From Streptomyces sp. SolWspMP-5a-2 (GTDB lineage: Bacteria > Actinomycetota > Actinomycetes > Streptomycetales > Streptomycetaceae): a stretch of 50,397 nt of DNA. The stretch covers positions 1 through 50,397 of the forward strand of contig NZ_FMCI01000323.1 of the NCBI RefSeq assembly GCF_900091845.1. The letters run 5' to 3'. The notes under the pieces are model-generated. The model worked only from the letters and a program-made list of their open reading frames with translations, made no database searches and was not told the DNA's origin. This document shows, piece by piece, positions 8,686-17,022 of this stretch (its first letter is position 1; each line of letters opens with the position of its first letter). The position numbers and the translations under genes are program-made.

Positions 8686-10401
8686 ATGCGGAACGGGATG
8701 CACACCGACACCGAGCGCTGCGTACGGGCCGTCCGGTCCAAGGACGCCCGCTTCGACGGCTGGTTCTTCACGGCCGTCCTCACCACGCGCATCTACTGCC
8801 GCCCGAGCTGCCCCGTGGTGCCGCCCAAGCCCGAGAACATGACGTTCCTGCCCAGCGCCGCGGCCTGCCAGCAGGCCGGATTCCGGGCCTGCAAACGCTG
8901 CCGCCCCGACACCAGCCCCGGCTCCCCGGAGTGGAACCTCCGCGCCGACCTGGTCGCGCGCGCGATGCGGCTGATCGCGGACGGCGTGGTGGACCGCGAG
9001 GGCGTCCCCGGGCTCGCCGCCCGGCTCGGCTACAGCACCCGGCAGACCGAGCGCCAGTTGCTCGCGGAGCTGGGCGCGGGCCCGCTCGCGCTCGCCCGCG
9101 CCCAGCGCGCGCAGACCGCACGGGTGCTGATCGAGACCACGCCGCTCCCGATGGCGGACGTCGCCTTCGCCGCCGGGTTCGCCTCGATCCGCGCCTTCAA
9201 CGACACCGTCCGCGAGGTCTACGCCCTCACCCCGAGCGAGCTGCGCACGCGCGCGGGGAAGTCGGCCGGGCACTCACGGCCCGCGGTCCGGGCGGACACG
9301 GCGGGTGGATCGGGGGGCGGGGCGCGAGGCTCGGCGAACGCCCTCGGAACATCGGGCACGCCAGGTACTCCTGGTGCACCCGACACGTCAGGCACACCTG
9401 GCTGGTCAGGCGCGCTGGGCGGGTCGTCCACGCCGGGCACGTCAAACGCACGGGGCATGTCAAGCACACTTGGCACGCCAGAGACTCCCGGTGCCCCCGG
9501 TGCTCCCGGCACCCCCGGCACGCTCACCCTGCGGCTTCCCTTCCGGGCCCCGCTGCATCCGGACAACCTCTTCGGGCATCTCGCCGCCACCGCGGTGCCC
9601 GGGGTGGAGGAGTGGCGGGACGGCGCCTACCGCCGCACCCTGCGCCTGCCCTACGGACACGGCATCGTCGCGCTGGCCCCGCGCCCCGACCACATCGCCT
9701 GCCGCCTCACCCTCAGCGACCTGCGGGACCTGACCGTCGCCATCAGCCGCTGCCGCCGCATGCTCGACCTGGACGCGGACCCGGTCGCCGTCGACGACCA
9801 GTTGCGCACCGACCCGGTCCTGGCGCCCCTGGTCGACAAGGCGCCCGGCCGCCGGGTGCCGCGCACGGTGGACGAGGAGGAGTTCGCGCTGCGCGCCGTC
9901 CTCGGACAGCAGGTCTCCACCGCCGCCGCCCGCACCCACGCGGGCCGCCTGGTCCTCGCCCACGGCGACCCGGTCGACGACCCCGAGGGCGGTCTCACCC
10001 ACCTCTTCCCGACCGCCGCGTCGCTCGCCGGGCTCGACCCCGAGTCCCTCGCGATGCCCCGCACCCGCCGCACCACCTTCACCACCCTGGTGAGCCGCCT
10101 CGCCGACGGCGGGATCCACCTGGGCCCCGACAGCGACTGGGCCGAGACACGCGCCCGGCTCCTGGCCCTGCCCGGGTTCGGTCCCTGGACGGTCGACGCC
10201 ATCGCGATGCGCGCCCTGGGCGACCCCGACGCCTTCCTCCCCACCGACCTCGGCGTCCGCCGCGCCGCCGGGGGACTCGGCCTTCCCACCACCCCGGCCG
10301 CCCTCACGGCCCGAGCGGCTCGGTGGCGCCCCTGGCGGGCGTACGCCGTGCAGTACCTGTGGGCGACCGACAGCCACCCGATCAACGTCCTTCCGGCCTA
10401 G
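8686..10401 (+). CDS. Ada-type methyl acceptor/AraC domain fused to AlkA DNA-3-methyladenine glycosylase
   Basis: A 571-residue fusion. Residues 1-80 are the Ada zinc domain: cysteines at 38, 42, 69 and 72 (CRPSC, ACKRC) match the spacing of E. coli Ada, where the first accepts methyl groups from phosphotriesters. Residues ~90-200 are an AraC-type DNA-binding domain. Residues ~221-279 are a Gly-Thr-Pro repeat linker, and ~280-571 are an AlkA N-terminal fold plus helix-hairpin-helix/GPD glycosylase (LPGFGPWTVDAIAMRAL, catalytic Asp in LPTDLGVRR). Expected role: sensing alkylation and excising alkylated bases. Start: the ATG at 8686 has a GATGCT box 6 nt upstream (leaderless); 8698 is an alternative. 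The ogt-like gene follows after 10 bp. Confidence 0.92.
   Translation: MRNGMHTDTERCVRAVRSKDARFDGWFFTAVLTTRIYCRPSCPVVPPKPENMTFLPSAAACQQAGFRACKRCRPDTSPGSPEWNLRADLVARAMRLIADGVVDREGVPGLAARLGYSTRQTERQLLAELGAGPLALARAQRAQTARVLIETTPLPMADVAFAAGFASIRAFNDTVREVYALTPSELRTRAGKSAGHSRPAVRADTAGGSGGGARGSANALGTSGTPGTPGAPDTSGTPGWSGALGGSSTPGTSNARGMSSTLGTPETPGAPGAPGTPGTLTLRLPFRAPLHPDNLFGHLAATAVPGVEEWRDGAYRRTLRLPYGHGIVALAPRPDHIACRLTLSDLRDLTVAISRCRRMLDLDADPVAVDDQLRTDPVLAPLVDKAPGRRVPRTVDEEEFALRAVLGQQVSTAAARTHAGRLVLAHGDPVDDPEGGLTHLFPTAASLAGLDPESLAMPRTRRTTFTTLVSRLADGGIHLGPDSDWAETRARLLALPGFGPWTVDAIAMRALGDPDAFLPTDLGVRRAAGGLGLPTTPAALTARAARWRPWRAYAVQYLWATDSHPINVLPA
9346..9522 (+). repeat. Collagen-like triplet repeat encoding the Ada-AlkA linker
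   Basis: Codons 221-279 of the fusion gene encode a run of x-x-Gly triplets dominated by TPG, TSG and APG, with a 9-bp DNA period (variants of GGCACGCCA). Codons such as TCA, CCA and ACT are far more frequent here than in the flanking domains, which suggests a recently expanded simple repeat. Confidence 0.75.
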
Positions 10402-10411
10402 GAAACACACG

Positions 10412-10897
10412 ATGACCAAGCAACACACGGTGATGGACAGCCCGTACGGCGCTCTGACCCTCGTCGCGGACGACGGCGTCCTGTGCGGTCTCTACATGAC
10501 CGAGCAGCGCCACCGCCCGCCCGAGGAGAACTTCGGCCCCCGCGACGACACACCCTTCGCCGCGACCGAGGAGCAGTTGGCGGCGTACTTCGCGGGCGAG
10601 CTGACGGAGTTCACGGTCCCCCTGCGGCTGCACGGCACCCCGTTCCAGCGGACCGTCTGGGAGCAGCTCCTCGCCATCCCCTACGGCGAGACCCGCTCCT
10701 ACGGCCAGCTCGCCGACGCGCTCGGCAACCCGCAGGCGTCCCGCGCGGTCGGCCTCGCCAACGGGAAGAACCCGGTCAGCATCATCGTCCCGTGCCACCG
10801 GGTGGTCGGGGCGAGCGGCAGCCTCACCGGGTACGGCGGCGGCCTGAGCCGCAAGCAGCAGCTCCTGGACTTCGAGAGCGGAACGGCCCTCTTCTGA
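10412..10897 (+). CDS. ogt: Methylated-DNA--protein-cysteine methyltransferase
   Basis: A 161-residue O6-alkylguanine-DNA alkyltransferase. The active-site motif PCHRV with acceptor Cys128 is intact, followed by VVGASGSLTGYGGG. The DNA-binding helix is in TRSYGQLADALGNPQASRAVG, including the arginine finger. It transfers the alkyl group from O6-alkylguanine to itself in a single-use reaction. It lies 10 bp after the Ada-AlkA gene, so both repair genes are probably co-transcribed and induced by the Ada domain. Confidence 0.95.
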   Translation: MTKQHTVMDSPYGALTLVADDGVLCGLYMTEQRHRPPEENFGPRDDTPFAATEEQLAAYFAGELTEFTVPLRLHGTPFQRTVWEQLLAIPYGETRSYGQLADALGNPQASRAVGLANGKNPVSIIVPCHRVVGASGSLTGYGGGLSRKQQLLDFESGTALF

Positions 10898-10946
10898 CCG
10901 TCAGCCCCGGCCTCGGGACGTGCCGTGCGCAGGCCCCGCCGGGGTG

Positions 10947-11684
10947 TCAGGCGTCGGCGGCGTCCCGGAGGGCGGCGAGGAGCCTGGGCAGGGCGGTGCC
11001 GATGGGCTCGCGCACCAGCTCGTCCGCGCGGTCGTCGTAGGGGGTGGCCTCGGCGTTGACGATGGTCAGCCGGGCGCCGTGGTCGGCCGCGATCCCGGCC
11101 AGCCCGGCGGCGGGCTGCACCTGGAGGGTCGTCCCCACGGCGAAGAACTGACGGCACGCCTTGCTGATGGCGAGCGCCTCGGAGAGCACCACCGGGTCGA
11201 GGCGCTCGCCGAACATCACCGTCGCCGACTTGAGGATGCCGCCGCAGACCAGGCACGGCGGATCGGCCTCACCCGCCACGACCCGGGCGAGGGCGTCCGC
11301 CATCGGGCCGCGCGCGTCGCAGCCGGTGCAGACGACACTCCGGGCGCTGCCGTGCAGCTCCAGCACCTTGCGGGCGCTCAGCCCGGCGCGCTGGTGCAGT
11401 CCGTCGACGTTCTGCGTGATCACCCGCACCGGCACCCCGGCCCGCTCCAGATCGGCCACCGCCACGTGCGCCGCGTTCGGCTCGGCCTGGAGGGCGCGGT
11501 TCCTGAGCCGCAACTGCCAGGAGCGCCGCCTGATCTCCGGGTCGGCCATGTAGTACGCGTACGTGACGAGCTTCTCGGCCTCGGGGTCCTTGCGCCACAC
11601 GCCGTTGGGTCCCCGGTAGTCGGGGATCCCGGAGTCCGTCGAGATGCCTGCGCCGCTCAACACGGCGACGAGGGGCTTCGTCAT
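10947..11684 (-). CDS. Sir2-family NAD-dependent protein deacylase
   Basis: A 245-residue class III sirtuin. It has the NAD-binding GAGISTDSGIPDYRG motif, the catalytic ITQNVDGLH and ELHGS histidine, a zinc site of CTGC and CLVC, and VGTTLQVQPAAGL. It would remove acyl groups from lysines, producing nicotinamide and O-acyl-ADP-ribose. Start: ATG at 11684, with TACCCT 7 nt upstream, indicating a leaderless transcript. An in-frame extension to 11861 runs into the 35-bp repeat and is not credible. Convergent with ogt. Confidence 0.94.
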   Translation of the reverse strand: MTKPLVAVLSGAGISTDSGIPDYRGPNGVWRKDPEAEKLVTYAYYMADPEIRRRSWQLRLRNRALQAEPNAAHVAVADLERAGVPVRVITQNVDGLHQRAGLSARKVLELHGSARSVVCTGCDARGPMADALARVVAGEADPPCLVCGGILKSATVMFGERLDPVVLSEALAISKACRQFFAVGTTLQVQPAAGLAGIAADHGARLTIVNAEATPYDDRADELVREPIGTALPRLLAALRDAADA

Positions 11685-11691
11685 GGCACCG

Positions 11692-11697
11692 AGGGTA
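11692..11697 (-). promoter_or_regulatory. Leaderless -10 box of the sir2-like gene
   Basis: TACCCT (TAnnnT) ends 7 nt before the ATG, the distance expected if transcription starts at the first base of the start codon. Confidence 0.5.
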
Positions 11698-11742
11698 GGT
11701 CGGCGGAGGGGAACGGGGCGAACGGATATGAGGACACCGGGG

Positions 11743-11952
11743 TGACCGGCGCCCGACCGTGCCCGGCGCCCGCACGGATCAGGGCGCCCGACCGTGCCCG
11801 GAGCCCGCACGTGACCGGCGTCGACCGTGCCCGGCGCCCGCAGGGGACAGGGCGCCCGCACCTGACCGGCGCCCGTACGGATCAGGGCGCCCTACCGGGA
11901 CCGGCGTCCGCAGTGACGCCCGACCGTGACCGGCGCCCCCACCGGCGCACGC
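11743..11952. repeat. Degenerate ~35-bp tandem repeat
   Basis: Copies of GGCGCCCGACCGTGCCCGG start at 11748, 11783 and (variant) 11817, about 34-35 bp apart. A second block, ACGGATCAGGGCGCCC, recurs at 11774 and 11877, three periods apart. Later copies decay towards 11952. The array fills most of the 338-bp gap between sir2 and the Nudix gene, and I see no gene in that gap. Confidence 0.7.
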
Positions 11953-12022
11953 CCGCGTGAAGGCGGGCGCGCTGGCCTCTCGTCAGGGTCCCGGCGTGGC
12001 GGAGACGCGCCCGGGGCCGCCG

Positions 12023-12517
12023 TCAGGCCACCCGGTGGCCGTTCTCCAGCTCCGCCGTGCCGCCGCCGTCCGCGAGGATCTCCAGGGCGACCTGGACCCG
12101 GCGGCCGAGGGAGCCGGAGAGGTGCTCGGGCAGGTCCGCGGGCGCGACCAGGCGCCAGGACAGCAGTTCCTCCTCCTGGAGCCGGATCGCCCCGAGGTCG
12201 GCCGCGGTCAGGAGACCGCCGTCGTACAGGTACGCGACCAGGGGCGGGCGGTCCGGGCCCCGCACCCAGTCCACCGCGAGCAGGCGGCCGGGCTCGCGGT
12301 CCAGGCCGATCTCCTCCGCCGTCTCGCGGCGCGCGCCCTGCCGGGGCGTCTCGCCGTCGTCGGACTCGACGGTGCCGCCCGGCAGCGCCCAGCCCTCCCG
12401 GTAGTTCGGCTCGACGAGCAGGACCCGGCCCTCCTCGTCGCGCAGGAGGACGGCTGCCCCGGCGAGGACGCGGGGCAGGCCCGCGATGTACGTGGCGAAG
12501 TCTTGGGTGGTGGCCAT
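12023..12517 (-). CDS. Nudix hydrolase
   Basis: A 164-residue Nudix protein. The box reads PGGTVESDDGETPRQGARRE followed by TAEEIG, keeping the catalytic RExxEE glutamates. The loop between the glycine and the first conserved glutamate is two residues longer than the G-x5-E consensus. Nudix enzymes hydrolyse nucleoside diphosphates linked to another group; the substrate cannot be told here. Start: ATG at 12517, with TAGGCT 6 nt upstream (leaderless). Divergent from the glycerate kinase gene. Confidence 0.9.
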   Translation of the reverse strand: MATTQDFATYIAGLPRVLAGAAVLLRDEEGRVLLVEPNYREGWALPGGTVESDDGETPRQGARRETAEEIGLDREPGRLLAVDWVRGPDRPPLVAYLYDGGLLTAADLGAIRLQEEELLSWRLVAPADLPEHLSGSLGRRVQVALEILADGGGTAELENGHRVA

Positions 12518-12523
12518 GGGGGA

Positions 12524-12529
12524 AGCCTA
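12524..12529 (-). promoter_or_regulatory. Leaderless -10 box of the Nudix gene
   Basis: TAGGCT lies 6 nt before the ATG on the minus strand; no ribosome-binding site is present. Confidence 0.55.
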
Positions 12530-12642
12530 GCCAGCCGGTCGGGGCGAGCGGGCGGGCCGCCCGGCGATCACCCTCAACACGTCTGTGCACACGCGGAGTT
12601 CGGGGGTCCGGGAACCGTCGCGCGGGGAGCCGGGGCCGGGGT

Positions 12643-12676
12643 GGGGACGGCGCATGCGGCCCTGTGCGCCGTCCCC
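12643..12676. repeat. 12-bp perfect inverted repeat upstream of the glycerate kinase gene
   Basis: GGGGACGGCGCA and TGCGCCGTCCCC flank a 10-nt loop, 136 bp before the glycerate kinase start and between two divergent genes. A terminator is not needed here, so it may be a regulatory structure or an operator. Confidence 0.5.
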
Positions 12677-12812
12677 GTGCAGGTCGGCGGCGCCGCCGGG
12701 GGGTGTGCGGCGGCCGGGCGGAGCATGGCGGCGCGGCCCTGCTCCGGTTAAGGTCGCAGCGGCGCGACTGGCCGCGACATGCGTCGGGCCCGGAGAGCAA
12801 GGGGAAACACAC

Positions 12813-14047
12813 GTGGCGGACGCTGTGGGCAACAGGGCCGCGAGGGACCAGCGGGTGCTGGTCGCCGCGGACAAGTTCAAGGGGTCGCTGACGGCCGTGC
12901 AGGTCGCGGAGCGGGTGACGGCCGGGCTGCGCCGGGTCGTGCCGGGCGTCGAGGTGACGTCGCTGCCGGTGGCCGACGGCGGGGACGGCACCGTGGACGC
13001 GGCGGTCGCCGCCGGTTTCGCGCGGCACGAGGTCCGCGTCGCGGGGCCGCTGGGCGACGAGGTGACGGCGGCGTTCGCGCTGCGCGGCGACACGGCGGTC
13101 GTCGAGATGGCCGAGGCGAGCGGGTTGCAGCGGCTGCCCGCGGGCGTCCTCGCGCCGCTGACGGCGTCCACGTACGGCGCGGGCGAACTGCTGCGGGCCG
13201 CGCTGGACGCGGGGGCGCGCACGATTGTCTTCGGCGTCGGCGGCAGCGCCACCACCGACGGCGGGGCCGGGATGCTCTCCGCGCTGGGCGCGCGGTTCCT
13301 GGACGCCGACGGGGAGCCGGTGCCGCCGGGCGGCGGCGGGCTCGCGGAGCTGGCCTCCGCCGACCTGTCGGGACTCGACCCGCGCCTGGCCGCCGTGGAG
13401 CTGGTCCTCGCCAGCGACGTCGACAACCCGCTCACCGGTCCGAAGGGGGCGCCGGCCGTGTACGGGCCGCAGAAGGGCGCCTCGCCCGAGGACGTGCGGG
13501 CCCTCGACGAGGCCCTCACCCACTACGCCAAGATTTTGGAGGGCGCCCCCGCCCCGGAGGGGCCGGTTCCGGCGGACCGTCCGGCGCGCGGGACGCCTCG
13601 GGCGGCGGGCGCGGTGCCGTCCTCGGGGCGCGTGCCGCCGAGCACGCGGTGTCGCCGGGCGCGGGCGCGGCGGGCGGCATCGGCTACGGGGCGCTCCTCG
13701 TCGGGGCGCGCTTCCGGCCCGGCATCGAGGTCATGCTGGACGTCCTCGGCTTCGCGGCCGCCCTGGAGCGCGCCGAGCTGGTGATCACCGGCGAGGGCTC
13801 CCTCGACGAGCAGACCCTGCACGGCAAGGCTCCCGCGGGGGTCGCGGCGGCGGCGCGGGCTGCGGAGAAGGAGGTCGTCGCGGTCTGCGGACGTCTCACC
13901 CTGCCCCCGGAGGCCCTCGGCCGGGCCGGTATCCGCCGCGCCTACCCCCTGACCGGCGTCGAGCCCGACGTGGCCACCTGCATCGCGGACGCGGGCCCGA
14001 TCCTGGAACGGGTGGCGGAGCAGATCGCCCGCGACTTCCTGGTCTGA
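12813..14047 (+). pseudogene. Glycerate kinase gene broken by a frameshift
   Basis: A GlxK-family gene of about 411 codons. The first frame starts at a GTG with AAGGGGA 7 nt upstream and contains DKFKGSLTAVQVAERV, SLPVADGGDGTVDAA, GSATTDGGAGMLSALG and ASDVDNPLTGPKGAPAVYG. After ALTHYAKILEGA (about 13545) the conserved sequence moves to another frame: SPGAGAAGGIGYGALLVGAR, LVITGEGSLDEQTLHGKAP, and the C-terminus to 14047. The shift equals one missing base (or two extra) between roughly 13545 and 13650, a stretch with C5, C4 and G4 runs. The first frame otherwise ends at 13784. Expected function: phosphorylation of D-glycerate. True pseudogene or a homopolymer error. Confidence 0.88.
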
Positions 14048-14084
14048 CCCGCCCGCCCCGGACAGCCGCCCGGGTACCGACGGA

Positions 14085-14116
14085 AAGGGCCCCGAGCCGG
14101 TCGGCTCGGGGCCCTT
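14085..14116. terminator. Strong bidirectional terminator
   Basis: A perfect 14-bp stem (AAGGGCCCCGAGCC and its complement) with a GGTC loop, between the convergent glycerate kinase and pssA ends. The A/T bases at the stem base give a short U-tract either way. Confidence 0.9.
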
Positions 14117-14137
14117 CGTCGTCGTCGCGCCGCCGTG

Positions 14138-14986
14138 TTACGGCAGCTGTGCCGCGCGCGCCTCGCGGCGGTTGTCGCGGAAGTTGTTCACCCGGCGGGC
14201 CGTGGCGAACAGCGGGATCACCGCGCCCATGACGAGCTGGAGCGCACAGCCCGTCTGGAGGAGGAGCTGACCGCTCGGGGCGTCGAAGGCCCAGGCGGCG
14301 AGCAGCCCCATCGAGAGCACGATCCAGGACAGCATCGCCACGGCGAGGCGGCCGCGCGGCTTCGGGTACTCGACCCGGCTCACCATCAGCCAGGCGGTGC
14401 CGAGGATGGCCAGCAGCGTCGCCACGAAGGGCAGTTCGAGCAGGACGATGGAGACGACCGTCAGCGCGCCGAACGGGCTCGGCATGCCCTGGAACATGCC
14501 GTTGCGCGGCGTCACGCAGGAGAAGCGGGCCAGGCGCAGCACGACGGCCAGCAGCACGACGATCGCCCCGAGCGCGGCCATTCTCTGGTGCGCGTCGTCG
14601 GCGACCATGCCGTAGACGAGGACGAAGTACGCGGGCGCCAGACCGAAGCTGATCAGGTCCGAGAGGTTGTCCAGCTCGGCGCCCATGGGGGAGGAGCGCA
14701 GCTTGCGCGCCACGAGGCCGTCGAAGAGGTCGAAGACCGCCGCGCAGAGCATCAGGATGACCGCGGTGGCCGCGCTGTGGCGGGCCATGCCGGATTCCTG
14801 GCTGCCGGTGAGGTGCGGGATCAGGATGCCGGTGGTGGTGAAGTACACCGCCATGAAGCCGCACGTGGCGTTGCCGAGCGTCAGGGTGTCCGCTATCGAC
14901 AGGCGCAGAGAGAGGGGCATCTCCTCCTCGTCGTCCGCCTCGTCGGCCTCGGGCACCCAGCCCGCCTGAGTCTCAGGATCAATCAC
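14138..14986 (-). CDS. pssA: CDP-diacylglycerol--serine O-phosphatidyltransferase
   Basis: A 282-residue membrane enzyme that makes phosphatidylserine from CDP-diacylglycerol and serine. The CDP-alcohol phosphotransferase signature is clear (FDGLVARKLRSSPMGAELDN), and about eight hydrophobic segments follow. The start is uncertain: GTG at 14986 or TTG at 14992, both overlapping the psd stop, with no strong ribosome site, consistent with translational coupling. With psd it forms the phosphatidylethanolamine pathway. Confidence 0.93.
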   Translation of the reverse strand: MIDPETQAGWVPEADEADDEEEMPLSLRLSIADTLTLGNATCGFMAVYFTTTGILIPHLTGSQESGMARHSAATAVILMLCAAVFDLFDGLVARKLRSSPMGAELDNLSDLISFGLAPAYFVLVYGMVADDAHQRMAALGAIVVLLAVVLRLARFSCVTPRNGMFQGMPSPFGALTVVSIVLLELPFVATLLAILGTAWLMVSRVEYPKPRGRLAVAMLSWIVLSMGLLAAWAFDAPSGQLLLQTGCALQLVMGAVIPLFATARRVNNFRDNRREARAAQLP

Positions 14987-15635
14987 GGTCAATGCGAGTC
15001 ACCCCAGCCACCGTCTTCTGACCGACCTCGACCGCGATCTCCACGCCCTCGGGCAGGTAGATGTCCACGCGCGAACCGAAGCGGATCAGACCGATGCGCT
15101 CACCCTGCTCGACCTTGGTGCCCTGCGGCACGTAGGGGACGATGCGTCGGGCGACGGCGCCGGCGATCTGGATCATCTCGATGTCGCCGAGTTCGGTGTC
15201 GAAATGCCAGACTACGCGCTCGTTGTTCTCGCTCTCCTTGTTGAACGCCGGGACGAACCCACCGGGGATGTGTTCGACCGACGTCACGGTACCGGCGAGC
15301 GGGGCGCGGTTGACGTGGACGTTGAGCGGGCTCATGAAGATCGCGACGCGGGTGCGTCCGTCCTTCCACGGCATGATGCTCTGCACCACACCGTCGGCGG
15401 GCGAGATGACCCGGCCCCGGGTGATCTCGCGCTCGGGGTCGCGGAAGAACCACAGCATGCCCGCCGCGAGCGCGGTGGCGGGCACGGCCACGGCCTTGGC
15501 GGCACCGCTCTTGCGGGCGCGGACCAGGCTGAGGGCTGCGGTGGCGACGGTCGGGAGAAGCCACGGCGATGCTCCGCGCGCGAGGCGTGTGCCGACCAGG
15601 CTGTCGCGAGGTGCAGAGGTTTGGCTGTGGGGCAT
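14979..15635 (-). CDS. psd: Phosphatidylserine decarboxylase (short, PSD-A type)
   Basis: A 218-residue proenzyme that decarboxylates phosphatidylserine to phosphatidylethanolamine. The self-cleavage site, which generates the pyruvoyl group, is FGS in LIRFGSRVDIYLP near the C-terminus. PWKDGRTRVAIFMSPLNVHV and a hydrophobic anchor (residues ~25-65) are also seen. GAAGG lies about 7 nt before the ATG at 15635. Its end overlaps the start of pssA. Confidence 0.94.
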   Translation of the reverse strand: MPHSQTSAPRDSLVGTRLARGASPWLLPTVATAALSLVRARKSGAAKAVAVPATALAAGMLWFFRDPEREITRGRVISPADGVVQSIMPWKDGRTRVAIFMSPLNVHVNRAPLAGTVTSVEHIPGGFVPAFNKESENNERVVWHFDTELGDIEMIQIAGAVARRIVPYVPQGTKVEQGERIGLIRFGSRVDIYLPEGVEIAVEVGQKTVAGVTRIDRD

Positions 15636-15760
15636 GGATGACCTTCGTAGCGGATGATGCCGCGCTGTGACGGGGGACGGCGGCTTTCCCGGGATCGTAC
15701 CGGGCGCGGGCCACAACTGGGCAAGCCAGGAAGCCGAGTCGGCGTTCGAAGCGCGTCGGA

Positions 15761-15793
15761 GGGGTGTGATCTTCTTCTCCAAGAAAACACCCC
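15761..15793 (-). terminator. Terminator of the ethylmalonyl-CoA operon
   Basis: GGGGTGT and ACACCCC pair, with an inner TTCTT/AAGAA stem and CTCC loop separated by a small internal loop. It begins 13 bp after the acyl-CoA dehydrogenase stop. Confidence 0.75.
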
Positions 15794-15805
15794 GTATCCG
15801 GACAA

Positions 15806-17020
15806 TCAGCCCTGGAACCGATATTCTTCGAGCAGCCTGCGACCGATGATCATTTTCTGGATCTCGGCGGTACCTTCGCCGATCAGCAGCATCGGCGCCT
15901 CGCGGTAGAGGCGCTCGATCTCGTACTCCTTGGAGAAGCCGTAGCCGCCGTGGATCCGGAAGGCGTCCTCGACGACCTCCTTGCAGTACTCGGAGGCGAG
16001 GTACTTCGCCATCCCCGCTTCGAGGTCGTTTCGCTGCCCGGAATCCTTTTTGCGTGCCGCGTTCACCATCATGGCATGCGCGGCCTCGACCTTGGTAGCC
16101 ATCTCCGCCAGCTTGAACTGGATGGCCTGGTGGTGGGCGATCTGCTTGCCGAAGGTGTGGCGCTGCTGCGCGTACCGGACGCCGAGTTCGAAGGCACGCT
16201 GAGCGACCCCGCAGCCACGCGCCGCGACGTTGACGCGGCCCACCTCGACGCCGTCCATCATTTGGTAAAAACCTCGGCCGGTGGTGCCGCCGAGCACACG
16301 ATCGGCGGGAACCCGCAGGTCGTCCATGATCAACTCGGTGGTGTCGACGCCCTTGTAGCCCATCTTGTCGATCTTCCCGGGGATGGTGAGGCCGGGGCGG
16401 ACCTCGCCGAAACCGGGCTCCTTCTCGACCAGGAACGTCGTCATCGACCGGTGCGGTCGGGCGGCCACCTCCTCCGCGGAGTGTCCTTCATCACTTCTGA
16501 CGAGAACGGCGACCAGACTTGACGTCCCACCGTTCGTCAGCCACATCTTCTGACCGTTCAGGACGTACTCGTCGCCGTCCCTGACCGCCTTCGAGGTGAT
16601 GGCCGACACGTCGGAGCCGAGGCCCGGTTCGGACATCGAGAAGGCGCCCCGGATGTCACCGGCCGCCATCCGCGGCAGGAAGTGCTCCTTCTGCTCCGCG
16701 GTGCCGTACTGCTTGAGCATGTACGCCACGATGAAATGGGTGTTGATGATGCCGGAGACCGACATCCAGCCGCGCGCGATCTCCTCCACGCACAGCGCGT
16801 AGGTGAGCAGCGACTCGCCGAGGCCCCCGTACTCCTCCGGGATCATCAGGCCGAAGAGGCCCAACTCCCTGAGCCCGTCGACGATCTGCTGCGGATACTC
16901 GTCACGGTGCTCGAGCTCCGTGGCGACCGGCAGGATCTCCTTGTCCACGAAGTCCCGCACGGTGGAGAGGATCTCCCGCTGGACGTCGTCGAGTCCGGCG
17001 GTCTGGGCGAGTCGCGCCAT
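15806..17020 (-). CDS. Acyl-CoA dehydrogenase, probable (2S)-methylsuccinyl-CoA dehydrogenase
   Basis: A 404-residue FAD acyl-CoA dehydrogenase with FSMSEPGLGSDVSA (flavin contact), WLTNGG, IHGGYGFSKEYEIERLYR and the catalytic Glu in LLIGEGTAEIQ. AGGAG lies 8 nt before the ATG. It is the last gene of the ccr-ecm-lyase-hydratase operon, starting 2 bp after the hydratase gene. By position it should oxidise methylsuccinyl-CoA to mesaconyl-CoA. It lacks the long N-terminal extension of the Rhodobacter enzyme, so the substrate is inferred from context. Confidence 0.9.
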   Translation of the reverse strand: MARLAQTAGLDDVQREILSTVRDFVDKEILPVATELEHRDEYPQQIVDGLRELGLFGLMIPEEYGGLGESLLTYALCVEEIARGWMSVSGIINTHFIVAYMLKQYGTAEQKEHFLPRMAAGDIRGAFSMSEPGLGSDVSAITSKAVRDGDEYVLNGQKMWLTNGGTSSLVAVLVRSDEGHSAEEVAARPHRSMTTFLVEKEPGFGEVRPGLTIPGKIDKMGYKGVDTTELIMDDLRVPADRVLGGTTGRGFYQMMDGVEVGRVNVAARGCGVAQRAFELGVRYAQQRHTFGKQIAHHQAIQFKLAEMATKVEAAHAMMVNAARKKDSGQRNDLEAGMAKYLASEYCKEVVEDAFRIHGGYGFSKEYEIERLYREAPMLLIGEGTAEIQKMIIGRRLLEEYRFQG

Positions 17021-17022
17021 GG

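Noticed and set aside
9227..9469. Cysteine-rich minus-strand peptide within the Ada-AlkA linker
   Set aside because: The Cys/Thr pattern is just the complement of the TPG/TSG repeat; no start signal or homology is visible.
1578..11684. Functional link of the macro-domain protein with the Sir2 deacylase
   Set aside because: Sirtuins make the macro-domain substrate, but the genes are 9 kb apart on opposite strands in different operons; proximity alone is not evidence.
11685..11861. N-terminal extension of the Sir2 protein
   Set aside because: It would encode a repetitive RAPGTV-rich leader derived from the tandem repeat; the family starts at MTKPLVAVLSGAG, and a -10 box sits just before that ATG.
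11743..11952. Possible CRISPR array
   Set aside because: The repeats are degenerate and contiguous with no unique equal-length spacers, and no cas genes are present.
11892..13523. Long minus-strand reading frame across the Nudix and glycerate kinase genes
   Set aside because: It has no domain, spans two divergent real genes, and its composition matches antisense GC-rich sequence.
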